Shown: one piece after another, positions 36,901 to 48,373 of the stretch | Layout: the number at the start of each line of letters is the position of its first letter | How positions within the stretch are numbered: position 1 is the first letter of the stretch | Origin: Lepus europaeus | Taxonomy: Eukaryota > Chordata > Mammalia > Lagomorpha > Leporidae | DNA: 64,000 nucleotides | NCBI RefSeq assembly: GCF_033115175.1 | Contig: NC_084837.1 | Location: 64,627,266 to 64,691,265, forward strand | Direction: 5' to 3' | Notes under the pieces: generated by a model | The model's input: the letters and a program-made list of their open reading frames with translations, nothing else | What the model was told of the DNA's origin: nothing | Database searches by the model: none | Translations under genes and position numbers: made by a program

Positions 36901-39577
36901 AAAATAGTGTAAGATGAAGGTGAGTGTACTTCTTACAGTGCATTGCATGTGGAGTGCTCAGTAAGTGGTGGCTCTGTTCCAGAGCCAAATTCATTTTTAA
37001 AATTAATTTTGTATATGTGAATTGTATGTGAACTGTGTATGTGAAATATATGAAAGGCAGAGTTGGAGAACCACAGAGAAGGGGAGAGATCTTCCATCCA
37101 CTGGTTCACTCTCCGAATGGCCACAACGGCGGGGCTAGACCAGGTTGAAGATAGGGGCTCAGAGCCTTTTCTGGGTCTCCCACATTTGTGCCGAGGCCCA
37201 AGCACTTGGGCCATCTCCCACTGCTTTCCCAGGCACATTAGCAGGGAGCTGGATTGAAAGTGGAGCAGCCAGGTCTTAAATCTGTGCCCATATGGGATAC
37301 CAATGTCAGAGGTGGTGGCTTAACTTTCTATGCCACAGTTGCTGGCCCCCAGAGCCAAATTATCATGACCCAGCAATGCATGCTTGGTAGAGTGCTACTT
37401 GATATGATACTTACAAGTATTTATGGAGACAGACATTATAAAACAGGGAAACATTTTGTCCCACTAATGCTGGTCTTGATTTCTTAAAAATTGGTGTTTC
37501 TTACATGAATTTGGTCTTGTTTCTAGGGAGACCAAGGAAGGGGGAAGAATTATTGTGGAAGTTGATGGCAAAGTGGCAAAAATCAGGAAGTTAAAGGTAA
37601 GCCTGAAATTGTCTTTTCATTTCTTGTCCCGGAGGAACTAGTAGAGTTACAGGGGTGTCTGGGTGGATATATGAATATGTTAAAGATAGAGGAATGGTGG
37701 AGGGAAGAGCATATAAAGGGAGTTGTGGGAAGATCTTGGGCCAATCATAAAGCAAATAAAATAAACCAACTAAGAAGTACAGGGGATGCAGCTACTTGAG
37801 GTTTATCCAATAGGGTCCTGTTTTGGAAACTGGTGGGTTGCTACACTGGGATAAACATGAGGGATGTGATTAGGAGCCATGGTCAGCTTGAACCACCTGG
37901 GCAGTTCATTTGTCTGTCTACCTCACCTGACAACAATTTAAACTCTTATTTGATACTACCTCATCTCTAGGCATTATGACAGATTTTAGTATGCACCTGC
38001 TAATTACTGTCCTGAGGTTCAAATAACACCCTTCAGATCCTGGAAGAGAGTCAGTCACTAGTTTCAGTCTTGTTACCAGTTCTCTTTCATAGATCTGAGG
38101 TTTGAGTCAGTCTCACAAGGAACTTGTTCTTCCATCTCTCACTTCCTCCTAGGGCTAATTTCCTCCATCTGTCAGGCCAGCAGAAGATGGAAGATTCTGT
38201 CTTTCTGGGCCTCAGGGAATAGATAGGGCCAGGGAAGCTGACCATGTGACTCATGCTAGAGTCAGCTTGCAGGTGGTACTCAGCATTCCTGCTGAGCTGA
38301 GTGGCAAGAGGGATTATCTGGACCACAGGTCTCGAAGCCATGCCCATGTCCATGTTATTCCTGTGATGTCATCTGTTTGCTTTTGTTGTTAGCTCTCTAA
38401 TAAAGAGAATGCAACTTGCCAAACTTTGAATAGAAGCTCTCAAGACTAAGGACCTTTTATTCTCTGCCATCTCTTATTTATATCTCTGTTGCCTAAGAAT
38501 TTTAGCTGCTTTGTTCTTAGAGCGCTCATATTTTGGTTATAAAGAATAAATCTTTTTTTTTTTTTTTTTTTTTTTTGGTAAGGGAAATGGTTTATTGGGG
38601 AAAATCCAGCAGACCGGAGGGAAGGGGCAAAGAGGGAAAAAGGGAGAGAAGGAGAGCGTAAGAGAGAGAGAGAGAGAGGAGAGGAGCTAGCGAGGAGAGG
38701 AGAGAGAGCCGAGAGAAGAGAGAGCAAGCAGGAGAGAGCAGAGAGCAAGAGATAAGAGCCAAGAGAAGAATAAATCTTGGCCAAGATCTGACTTTAATCT
38801 GCCCCTACATAACCTCCCTAGGTGTGTACTTCCCTGAGATCAGTTATCCATTAAGAATCTCTTGGTCATTCTGAAAGCCTCATTCTTTTGCATGTAATGA
38901 TAACCGGTGCCAGAGTCCTCTCTCTCTGCCCAGTAGTAGCACAAGACATTTCTGCGAATTATTCCATTCTCCCGAATACTTAGAGGTCCGTTCACTTCCA
39001 AGCTGTGACTCCATTGGCAGTTGTATTGCTCTTGGCTCTTTTTTCCAAAATGGTTTTTAAGTCACTGAGGATGAATACCTCAGAGATGACAGTGAAAGCC
39101 TCAGGTTGATGGAGCCTGTCGGGCCCAGGGCTAGACTTCTGTGTGTTCCTGGTATCCTCTGTAGGAATACTTAGAGAAGAAATGTTAGCAGTAATAAGAA
39201 GATGCCAGACAGAGAAAGGCTTTCTCTCCTAAGCTAGCCTATGTCTTACATAGTTGGTTCAGAGGTGGGCAGATATGATGCACATTTAGTTCTCTGGAGC
39301 TTTATTTGTACCAAACGAGATAGAAACAGAGGTTACCTTTCTTTCAAATATGTCAGGACCAGTCTAGCTCTCAATTGCTATGTTAGAGAATGATCAGGTG
39401 CCACTGTACAGATTCTGATATTATGGTAGAAAAGACACTGGATCTTGTGTTTGATTTTAGGTGAATAGTCGACCAGATGGCTTTGGGGACTCTCGGGAGA
39501 AGGTTGTGGCATTTGGCTTTGATTACTGCTACTGGTCAGTCAACCCAGAGGACCCCCAGTATGCGTCTCAGGATGTG
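33912..39577 (+). CDS. STARD9: STARD9 (kinesin-3-like, KIF16A), first three coding exons only
   Basis: Exons 33912-33958, 37527-37596 and 39461-39577 join in phase to 78 residues beginning MANVRVAVRVRPLSKRETKE and ending DYCYWSVNPEDPQYASQDV. This is the start of a kinesin motor domain: strand beta-1 with the VRVRPL signature, then the FGFDYCYWS strand. It matches human STARD9 closely as I recall it. STARD9 is a very large (over 4,000 residues in human) mitotic kinesin of the centrosome with a C-terminal START lipid-binding domain, needed for pericentriolar material cohesion. The P-loop GQTGSGKT, switch motifs and everything after lie beyond the window. I searched the remaining 24 kb for the next exon (VFQDLGMEVL...) and did not find it. 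Confidence 0.94.
34331..34955. other. STARD9 intron 1, 5' part
   Basis: Falls off quickly in GC. A G-run near 34689. No repeat or coding signal recognised. Confidence 0.5.
34956..35245 (+). repeat. CSINE, standard type, slightly shortened
   Basis: 'caggtactgtggcatagcaa' head; ends CAAATAAAATAAATAAATCT. Short internal deletion before the tail. Confidence 0.9.
35285..35614 (-). repeat. CSINE, standard type
   Basis: Antisense, tail-to-tail with the preceding copy. The A/T-rich joint at 35215-35295 contains both tails. Confidence 0.9.
35799..36140 (-). repeat. CSINE, young to intermediate type
   Basis: TSD CTAGATCCTCTTT at 35786-35798 and 36141-36153. Reversed tail is a (CTTT)n run; head GC-rich with GCCGGCGCC. 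Confidence 0.93.
36453..36745 (-). repeat. CSINE, ancient (CSINE3-like)
   Basis: 'ccctaaatgccgacaatggc', 'catcatcacctgttgctttc' and 'ggctgaagcatgatgctgcc'. Confidence 0.8.
36762..36978 (+). repeat. MIR SINE
   Basis: 'ggttaggagcccaggctttg', 'ctagccatgtggcc', 'ctccatctgtaaaaata' and 'gagtgctcagtaagtggtgg' follow the MIR consensus in order. Confidence 0.78.
36992..37348 (-). repeat. CSINE, standard type
   Basis: TSD CCAGAGCCAAATT at 36979-36991 and 37349-37361. The tail side holds a degenerate GTATGTGAA repeat at about 37012-37052. Confidence 0.92.
37527..37596 (+). CDS. STARD9: STARD9 coding exon 2
   Basis: Completes Arg, then ETKEGGRIIVEVDGKVAKIR and KLK; acceptor TTGTTTCTAG, donor AAG|GTAAGC. 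Confidence 0.94.
37597..38541. other. STARD9 intron 2, no repeat recognised
   Basis: About 0.95 kb with neither a SINE nor coding signal that I recognise. Confidence 0.55.
38555..38765 (-). mobile_element. Retroposed 211-bp sequence of uncertain source (LTR-type transcript end possible)
   Basis: A 13-bp TSD AAGAATAAATCTT at 38542-38554 and 38766-38778 and a T(22) run at the left prove LINE-driven retroposition of a polyadenylated RNA, minus strand. Read on that strand it is a CT-rich tract followed by CCAATAAACCATTTCCC just before the A tail. The CT-rich stretch and poly(A) signal close to the end resemble the R region of an endogenous-retrovirus LTR, but I cannot name a family. It has no coding content and looks fairly recent. 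Confidence 0.7.
38779..39460. other. STARD9 intron 2, 3' part
   Basis: Unique-looking sequence ending in the TTTGATTTTAG acceptor. Nothing else recognised. Confidence 0.55.
39461..39577 (+). CDS. STARD9: STARD9 coding exon 3
   Basis: 39 codons, VNSRPDGFGDSREKVVAFGF then DYCYWSVNPEDPQYASQDV; donor GTG|GTAATG. Highly similar to the human protein. Confidence 0.95.
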
Positions 39578-41214
39578 GTAATGTCATGTCTTTTTCATCG
39601 CTCTCTTGATTTCTTTTATTGTTGATAGTTAAAATGTTTATTATGAAGATACTTCAAGAATATTATGAGACACTTGCACAGATTGAAAGCACTGTAATTG
39701 GCACTTTAAGGAAATTTTGGTGTAGCTGACATATTTTCAAAAGATAGGAACTCCAGTACATCAAGAGACCATTGCCTTTTCAAGCAATTATTTCCATAGT
39801 AGTGTTACTCAAAGGAAGTTATTTAAAATGTGATGGTTTTATATGTGTCTCCTCAGTTCTTCATAATTGAATAATTATTGGAAAATTAACAGGGAATCTG
39901 GGCCCTGGCTGTTTCTTACTTTGGATATTTTGATCAGAAACATGGTTTTGGTCATCAGTTCCAGAGAGAACAAAGGAGATGGGAAAAGCCTGCTTAGGGC
40001 ATAGGAGTTGCTGGTGTCCTTTTAGACTTGGCCCTCAGCATGATTCAAGTGCATACAAGTTCAGGTAATGTCCTGCTCCTGTGATAGGTGAATGGGTTTA
40101 CCTCAAACTTGGTCTTGTGTAATGTGCAGCAGAAGGGCCCCAGGGATGCTAGAGGCTAATATTTTCTTTGGCCTTAGGCTTGTCCTTGTGATCCTAGGTA
40201 GAATGAGAAACATACAGCTTAGTCTGTTGGCCTCCAGGGGATATAGGAAGCAGATTCTGTTGATGTGCTGTCTGAGGATGGAGAGACAGACAATAACCTT
40301 CTTCCCAGAAATCATTAGGGTACTTTGTGGCAGTCTGTCCCTAAAATATTAAAAAAACAAAAACAAAAAAACACTGTATCCCTAAAACTAGAACCTATTT
40401 GACCTTTTGTGGTTCATTATTATATTTACATATGAAAGAACACACTACAGGGGTGTTATCAGTGGGAAGTAGCATTGGAAATGGAAATATTTGGTTGCAG
40501 GGTGGGGAGTCCTGTTGCATATATTCCATTGAATAAAAAGCTGAAGTGTGTTTTTGGGCGAGAGTTGTAGTTTTTGTGAAACTTTTTCAAATTATGCGAA
40601 AGGAACATTACCAGGTCTGGGTGACTCAACTCTTAGAACTGGTTTGCTGTTGATATAGACTTCTGAAGATGATTAGATGCTTTTAAATGATGAAAGTGTA
40701 ATGACCTCATTCCTTGCTTTTTAGGAGAACATGTGGAAACAAGACTAGACCACTGTGTGGGATTTGTTTTTTCAGTGGGCCCCTTCTGTTAAAATATGAG
40801 CATCCCTCCTTCATGTTCTGATACATTTCCTGTAAAATGCTCAGTAGAAAGGGGCAGGGTGGACAGTACCTGGTAGGGACTATCCTTTGGAATACGAGGA
40901 TACTGGCAGGCTCAGGCTTGTCTTGTGGTATTTGACTTTTATCCCAGCACTCAAATGTATATAAGTTGTCTTGTTACTAGTATTTGTAACTGTTTCATTG
41001 CCATCTCCAAGAACAATCAGGAGCAGAACTGACTCCTAGAGAAGATGAGACTCCTATAGCAGCACACAGTGTGACTGTATTTGTGGCAACGAAGATGGTA
41101 GTCCTTGCATTAGAAAGTATAAACATTCTAATAGCTATATCAGACCTTCCTGGCCAAGGCATACCTATGCTATTCTGAACATAAGCATTATTAACTATTT
41201 TATGTAACTTAAGA
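39578..41214. other. STARD9 intron 3, long SINE-free stretch
   Basis: About 1.6 kb without a CSINE, unusual in this window. An A-rich run at about 40349-40372 is the only simple feature. No coding or repeat match recognised. Confidence 0.5.
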
Positions 41215-41475
41215 TAAATTATTTATTTGAAAGTTTGTTACAGAGAGCAAGTGCATGAGCTTCTATCTGTTATTTCACTCCCCAAATGGCCACAAATGGA
41301 AACGATTGTCGGAGTCCAAGCTAGAAGCTGGGAACTCTATCTAGATTTCCCATGTGGGTAGCAGTGGCCCAAACACATTAGCAGGGAGCTATATAGGAAG
41401 TGGAGTAGCCAGGATTCGAACCAGGCACTCTGATAAGGGATGCAGGTATTCCAAGTGGGGACTTAAGAACTGTGT
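41215..41475 (-). repeat. CSINE, ancient (CSINE3-like)
   Basis: 'ttatttgaaagtttgttaca', 'cactccccaaatggccacaa' and 'ttcgaaccaggcactctgat'. Confidence 0.8.
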
Positions 41476-42029
41476 GAACATTTTCTCCTCCATCAATGAG
41501 CCTGGGTGTGAGTTTGGTCTGAGGCTTGCATTTTACATTTATGTGGCATAATTGAATAAAGAATACCCTAGTGGAAATAAAAAGGTCATAGAAAATAATA
41601 ATTCATAAATGGGATTCTTCTGTTCCCTGATAGGAAATTTACTACAAAGATCAAATGGGATTGAGACAGGAAGCCTGTCCAGAGAGATAAAACAGTGTCT
41701 CCTAAGGTTTATTGTGGCTTGTTTATTAGTTGTCTGAAGGCCTTATGGGTCCCAAGAAAAGTCAGATATGTCAGGGAAGGAAGGGAACCACAGTCACAAG
41801 TTGGAGTAAGGGCAGACGTCCCAGAATGATGGCTAACTTCAGTGCACAGGTTCTGGTCAAAGGGCTTAATTGCTTTAACATAGAAATTCAAACTGGACTT
41901 AACCTTGAGTGCTCTGACTCTGGTGCCGGCAGGGGTAGAAAAGATAGACCATCATAAAATATTAGGACTGGGGGCAGGAAAGAATTTAGATGTTACCAGG
42001 TCGTCTTTTCTGTAGTGCTTATAATCACA
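41476..42029. other. STARD9 intron 3, no feature seen
   Basis: Intronic sequence without a recognised repeat. Confidence 0.45.
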
Positions 42030-42365
42030 TTTGAGGGGAGAGGAGGTCAGTCTTACTGAAGTATAGTTTATATACAATAAAATTGGCCTTTTTAGTGTAT
42101 AGTTCTATGAGTTTTGATAATACAGGTGTGCAACTGACCTCCAATATATGAAATAGGCAGTATACAATGCAATCCATTCTGGAAATTGTTTGATGTCTCT
42201 TTATAATCCAGCTGTCTCTCCTACCACCAACATCTGGCCACAAGCAATTTATTTTCAGTTTTGCCTGTTCCATAATGTCATATAAATAGGATTATACAGT
42301 AAGTAGCCATATGAATCTGGCTTCTTTCACTTAGCATGATTCATCTCTGCTGTTATTTATATTAT
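42030..42365 (-). mobile_element. Ancient L1M fragment
   Basis: 'tgaagtatagtttatataca', 'cataatgtcatataaatagg', 'attatacagtaagtagccat' and 'ggcttctttcacttagcatg' are hallmarks of old L1 sequence in antisense. Confidence 0.75.
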
Positions 42366-42370
42366 ATCAC

Positions 42371-42944
42371 ATCTTTTAAACTTAATTCAGACTTAGTTGA
42401 ATCACCTGCTCACGGAAAAAGAATCTTGTGGCTTTGGAAGCCTGGATTCTGACTGCAAAGGGTGAAGGGCCAAGTTCCTGGAGGACAGTGCCTCTCTCTC
42501 CCTGAGTATCTTCTTGAAATAGAGCACTGATTTCATATATCAAATATCTGAGAAATACCCAGTTATTTTTTCAATGAGTTTTGAGTGAGTGGATATTGAG
42601 TGAAAATCCAAATATCTGGCTTTAGGGGGACATTTTTCTTGGTGCTGTAACCAGTATCATTCGTGATCATTAGACTGTTGCTAGATTACTCGCCTTTGTT
42701 ACTACAAATTTGAAATGCAGGAAAAATTTCTATGAATTCATTTTAGGTCAGGGTTTCCTGGTACAAGGCCACACCCACAACTGGGTATTTTCAACAACAC
42801 AAGAGCCTTTTCCCGGAGCGTTTCAGGAATTTGAGCAACATTATAAGACAACATTCACAGATAAGATGTTGACAATGATATCGTCTGTTCAGTGTTGGTG
42901 CTGTCTCAAAGCCTGTTAGAATTTGAAGGGAACTTAGTTATCTA
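42371..42944. other. STARD9 intron 3, no feature seen
   Basis: Intronic sequence without a recognised repeat or coding signal. Confidence 0.45.
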
Positions 42945-43445
42945 GGCCAGGGTTTTTCAAGCTCAACAGTATTGACATTTGACCAGATAATTCTCTGTTG
43001 GGGTGATCTATCCTGTGCATTATAAAATGGTTAGCATTCCTGACTTCTACACACTAGGTGCCAGTAGCAGACCTCCAGTTCTGGCAATCAAAAATGTCTT
43101 CAGAGGCCAAAGTTGTAGCACAGCAGATTAAGCCACTGCCTGCAATACCAGCAGCCCATATGGGCACTGGTTCAAGTCCCAGCTGCTTCACTTCCAATCC
43201 AGCTCCCTGCTAATGGGCCTGAGAAAGCAGTGTAAGATGGCCCAAGTTCCCCCCGCTACCCATGTGGGAGATCCAAACGGAGTTCCAGACTCCTGACTTT
43301 GGCCTGGTCCAACCCTGGCCATTGTGGCCATTTGGGAGTGAACCAGTGGATGCAAGATATCTTTCTTTGTCTTTCCTTCTCGCTCTATAACTCTTGCCTT
43401 TCAGATAAAAATAAATAAAGCGATGTAAAGTGTCCTACCAATTGC
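42945..43445 (-). mobile_element. MER20 (hAT-Charlie), split by a CSINE
   Basis: 'agggtttttcaagctcaaca', 'gtattgacatttgaccagat', 'cctgtgcattataaaatggt' and 'caatcaaaaatgtcttcaga' follow MER20 read backwards; the far end resumes after the SINE ('atgtaaagtgtcctacc'). Confidence 0.78.
43100..43425 (+). repeat. CSINE, standard type, inserted in MER20
   Basis: 'ggccaaagttgtagcacagc' head, CAGATAAAAATAAATAAAGC tail. Confidence 0.9.
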
Positions 43446-43605
43446 TTGGCATCTAGGATTTCAATTAAGTAAGTTCAAAAATGCTATGACTTGGATCCCT
43501 GTTCTGATTATAGTTGTCACAATGCAAGAGAATCGAGGCCTATAGTTTTTTTTTTTTTTTTTTTTTTTTTTAAGAGTTGAATTAGATTTGGAAGTCTCTT
43601 CTCTG

Positions 43606-43922
43606 TGGCCAGTGCTGTGGCACAGCAGGTTAAACTGCCACCTGCAATGCTGGCATCTGATGTGGGTGCCAATTTGAGTCCTATCTACTCCACTTCTGAT
43701 CTAGTTCCCTGCTAATGCACCTGGGAAAGCAGTAGAAGATGGCCCAACTGCTTGGGCCCCTGCTACCCATGTGGGAGACCTAGAAGAAGCTCCTGGCTTC
43801 AGCCTGGCCTAGCCTCAGCTGTTGAGGGCATTTAGGGGAGTGAACCAGTGATGAAAGATCCCTCTGTTTCTCCTTCTGTCTGTAACTCTGCATTTCAGAT
43901 AAGTAAATATTTTTTAAAAATA
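43606..43922 (+). repeat. CSINE, standard type
   Basis: 'gtggccagtgctgtggcaca' head, CAGATAAGTAAATATTTTTT tail. A separate T(28) run lies at about 43546-43571. Confidence 0.9.
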
Positions 43923-45096
43923 GAAAAAGAAAATCTCTGAATCTGGTTATGATCCCTTCTGGGCCCAGTGCACTCTGCTTGGAAAACCAAACCAACTTCC
44001 TTTTTTTTTGGTGGGGAGCATCTGTTGGAGCAGCTTAAGTGTGTCGTGTTTGGGTGATGGTGTGTTTGTAAAACTTTCCGTTAGGAGCATTAGCTCAGCT
44101 TTACCCACCAAGGACTGTAAGTGTTCAAAACAAATGCAGACTGAATCAACAAAAAGAATGTGCAAGAACAAAGAGCAACCCAGCCCTTTGTGGAAAGCAG
44201 TTGCTTCTATTCTTCTGGGAATCTATCTTAAAATAGTTTATTTGGCTCAAGCGAAATATCCAAAACACTTGTAGCTTTTCCAGAAAAAGAATTGTGTGAG
44301 TGAATAGCAAGATTTTCCCCCCCATAATCACTGAATCAAAAACTGAGATAATAGCAGTGATTGTGCTTTTTTGTTGCACTATTTTTTGGTCCACAATACA
44401 CTAAATACAACAGGGAGAGTACATCACTGCCCACCCTCAAGAGCACTGATTGAGAGAGAGAAGGGTTACAAATTCTGTGGCAAATATTTCCTGTAGTTCT
44501 AGGCTTCAGGATGAGGATGTCAGAGACTTGGAGAAGCTTCAGAGGAAAACCACAGGTTCCCAAAATGTTTAAAAGGCTGGACTGCAGGAACCAAGAGGAA
44601 AGCCACTGTTAGTGGAGTAACCCTCATGTGTTTTTACACATGGTTACTTAATGAAGGGCTGTTTGTCCAGAGATAGAAAACAGAAGTGATAATGTTCTCT
44701 AAGTTCAGAACACAGTGGAGCATGACAGCCAGCTGGTCTTCATCTCCATTACAGTGAAATAGAGGACTCCATGGTAGAGAATTTTAATAATTAGGACATA
44801 AGAGTAACTTGTGCAGAAGTTTTGAATCCTGACATGTGATTTGACTTCAGAGTTACAGAGTGTAACTATTAGAAGAAATGCTGTAGAGATTATTTATTAT
44901 TCTTACTTTAAAACTGAGGGCCTAGAGAAACAATCACAGAAAAAATTATTTTTTCTTCTTTTTTGACAGTTCAGTTGTATTTTGATGTTTCAGGGACGTG
45001 TATATTGCTTATTCTCATGGCAGGAGCCGTGAACAGAAGTTCAACATGGCAGTTAAGGTGTGGCTCGCAGAATTTCAAGCCAAGATCTTGTTTATT
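43923..45096. other. STARD9 intron 3, no feature seen
   Basis: About 1.2 kb of unique-looking sequence. A short MIR-like patch may sit at 44885-44945. No coding evidence. Confidence 0.45.
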
Positions 45097-45395
45097 TTAC
45101 TTTTAAAAGTTTAATTTATTTGAGAGGCAGAGAAATGACAGAGAAAGATCCTCCATCCATTGGTTCAGTCCTTAATTGGATCCAACAGGTCAAAGTGAGG
45201 AGCCTGGAACTCAATCCATGTTTCTCACCTGAGTGGCAGGGACTCAAGTATTTAAGCTGTTAATCTGCTGCCTTCCAGGGGTACATTGGCAGAAAGCGGG
45301 AATCAGAAGTAGAGCCAGGATTTGAACTGCGGCACTACAATATGGCATGTGGGCATCCCAAGCGATGTTCTAACCATTATGTGAAGCACCTGCCT
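45097..45395 (-). repeat. CSINE, ancient (CSINE3-like)
   Basis: 'tttaatttatttgagaggca', 'tgttaatctgctgccttcca' and 'ttctaaccattatgtgaagc'. Confidence 0.8.
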
Positions 45396-45559
45396 CTTGT
45401 TATTTGAATTAGACCTATCCCCAGCTTTGTACTCAATAGAGAAGAAGAAATTCCATGACTGCCATCTAGTAGTATGGGGGTGTACCGAATGTCTGTTATT
45501 ATGGGTTAGCCAGTGCGACTGGGCTGATTAGATACTGGTGCCACAGAAGCAGCGTTTCT

Positions 45560-45908
45560 TTTTTTTTTTTTTTTTTTTTGACAGAGTGGACAGTGAGAGA
45601 GAGAGAGAGACAGAGAGAAAGGTCTTCCTTTTGCCGTTGGTTCACCCTCCAATGGCCGCCACGGTAGGCGCGCTGCGGCCGGCGTACTGCGCTGATCCGA
45701 TGGCAGGAGCCAGGTGCTTCTCCTGGTCTCCCATGGGGTGCAGGGCCCAAGGACTTGGGCCATCCTCCACTGCACTCCCTGTGCCACAGCAGAGAGCTGG
45801 CCTGGAAGAGGGGCAACCGGGACAGGATCGGTGCCCCGAGCGGGACTAGAACCCGGTGTGCCGGCGCCGCAAGGCGGAGGATTAGCCTAGTGAGCCGCGG
45901 TGCCGGCC
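45560..45908 (-). repeat. CSINE, young type, full length
   Basis: Perfect 15-bp TSD AGAAGCAGCGTTTCT at 45545-45559 and 45909-45923; GC-rich head. Confidence 0.96.
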
Positions 45909-46189
45909 AGAAGCAGCGTTTCTAACTGGGGACCCAGAGCCATGACAAGATGAAGACAAATGACTTACTTGCTGACTCAGCAACTAAGTAAGGGGAGGTG
46001 GGGAGAAGACTATAATCCTCCCTTCTCCTTACCTCCTGAATGTGGAGATAGGAATGAAGGCTTTGGGGAAAGAGTGCAGAAGGTGGAAGAGTTACTGAAA
46101 CTGAAGGATGTCCTTGGAAGTGCAAAACAAGAGGGAAACATGAAGAAACTAAGGTGAGGAGGAAATTGAGAGCTCACAAAATGGGCTAG

Positions 46190-46345
46190 TACTGTTAGGA
46201 TCATACCACTTTTTGCAGTAGATGTTATCTGCATTTTAGGGATAGAAACAGGCCTTGCTTAAGGCCCCCCAACCTAGTGACAGAACCAGCAATCAAAACG
46301 CTTGACTGTGAACTCATGAGTCCAAGCTCTTAAACCCTATGCCTC
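46190..46345 (-). repeat. MIR SINE
   Basis: 'ttatctgcattttagggata', 'cctagtgacagaaccagcaa' and 'ccaagctcttaaaccctatg' follow MIR in reverse. Confidence 0.75.
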
Positions 46346-47700
46346 ACACAGCTTTATTTCTGCTTTTCTAGTACTATACATCTTAAAAGATCAATTAAAG
46401 GCTAATGTGTAAATTATTCAATGAATAGTTTGGTAGGTGACAGACGGTGTAGGAGTCTGCCTTCTTGAGTATTGCTGCCTGTTTGGGGGAGGCGCTGTAG
46501 TCTGCCCGAGTGGGAGAACTGCAAGTTTCTCTGCACCCACTTTCTCTGGTGCATGTGTCTGCTAGCTGGGGTGCTGTGGGTGTCAAAGCATTTCTCATGC
46601 ATATTTGCAGAGCTGTGTACATTCCATCGTTACTACTGTTTCTTTCAAACCAAGATGGAAGACAGAATAGAAGGGGCAGAAACTTATAAAAAAAAGCCTT
46701 TTTGTGCAAGAATTGGATGGGGCACTGCAGGCTGAGTGGGGGCAGGGAGACTACCATGAGTATTTCATTTCAGTAGGCTTCCTCTGCCAGCGGCACAGCT
46801 GCTCAACTCCGTAAGCGTAACCATGGGCTGGATTTTAAAGGAATAAGGTCATTCTTTTGGCTTCATCTGACTCTTTATCCTCTTTAGAAACTTGACTGTG
46901 AATCTTTAAAGAATAGCTTTCAGACTCATAAAAAGATCTGAAGGAGGGAAATCTTTAACACTTGATGTTTGCTGTACAGTTTCCTGTACAGAAATAAACA
47001 ACAAACTAGAGAAATTTAAAAATGCAAAAGGTTGTTTGGGTTTTCCCCCTGCGAGATCAGGGTGACAGGAATCCTGGTAGTAGCTGGAGCCCTTGAGATC
47101 CAGGCTGGTGAGAACAGCTGTCTGTAGGGGCGGCACCCCCAGTGATTAATGGGCACTTGCCCACCCAGCAAAGAAAGATACAGGGTTCCTAAGGCAGTTG
47201 TTCTAGACATTATCCACATGTTCTCTTGTTTACATCTTTAATGTGGAAAAACTGCTTATTATACCCCTTCTACCCCTTACACTTGGTTTATCCTGGAGTT
47301 TAAGGGGGCTCTCAGTTAAACACTTGAAGAGAGTGTGATGCCAATGATTACTTTGAGAGTTCTTATAAAAACTGACTTGTAAAATCAACTAAACAAGAGG
47401 ACATAATGTGAAAGCAGATCTGTGTGTCCGACAGAGAAGACAAGCTTCTGGGACGCTGCCGTGTGTTTCACCGAGTGCTAAGTTTTCCTCCCACAGAACT
47501 GCACAGTCTGCACCCAGGGACTCTCAGCACATTTTCCGTAGCCAATGAAGCTGACCAACAAGAGGCATCTTTTAAATGCACTGCTCAGGGAAGGAGTCAA
47601 AGTATGGAGAAATAAATAGAACTAGCCTCTCTCTAGCTCTGTGGTTAGCAGAAAACGGACAACAGCATTAACCAGTGTCAGGTAATTATCTAGTTTATAA
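46346..47700. other. STARD9 intron 3, long SINE-free stretch
   Basis: About 1.35 kb without a recognised repeat. Several short open frames on both strands lack any recognised similarity and I do not call them genes. Confidence 0.45.
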
Positions 47701-47734
47701 ATAGTGTGTTATAAAGACAGTAGAAGCTAATTGT

Positions 47735-48360
47735 AAAACAAACAATACAGGACATAAAAAGCCTTCTGCTACACCTCCCCACCTGCCACATTCTTTACAG
47801 GTAACCACTGTCTGCATTTTCCTTGGTATCATCCTAGGTATCATTTTTCCCCCATTTCATTTATTTATTTATTTGTAAGGCAGAGTGACAGAAGAAGAGA
47901 CAGAGATCTCCCATCTGCTGTTTTACTCCCTAGATGGACACAACAGCCAGGGCTGGATCAGTCTCTCACGTTGGTGGCAGGGGCCTAAGTACTTGGGTCG
48001 TCATCTGCTGCTTTTCCAGGAGCATTAGCAGGGAGTTGGATTGGAACCAGAGCAACCAGGACTCAAACTAGCATTCTGACACAGAATGCCAGCGTTGCAA
48101 GTGGCAGCTTAACCTTCTGTGCTGCGATGTGAGGCCCCAATTTCCCCCCCCTTTTTAAGAGGGAATAAAGAGATTGATATAGAATAATATATATATATAG
48201 CATAATAAAGAAATCGATCTGCCTGTCATAAATCTTGCAGATATTTTCCCTGCTGACACTTTACTATTTTGCTTTTGATTTGCATATGTGCAGTTTTAAA
48301 AAATGTTGTCAAATTTAGCAGCTCTTCTCTATGGATTCCTGGTGTGTTAAACTTAGAAAG
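47735..48360 (-). mobile_element. Possible ancient L1M fragment, split by a CSINE
   Basis: 'tttacaggtaaccactgtct' before and 'tttgatttgcatatgtgcag' after the SINE resemble antisense old L1. Weak. Confidence 0.35.
47853..48138 (-). repeat. CSINE, standard to ancient type
   Basis: 'catttatttatttatttgta', 'ccagggctggatcagtctct' and head end GATGTGAGGCCCC. Confidence 0.87.
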
Positions 48361-48373
48361 GCTTTCTTTCTAT

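Noticed and set aside
46346-47219. Cluster of 60-120-codon frames on both strands
   Set aside because: Overlapping, without similarity or splice-site support. Considered non-coding intron.
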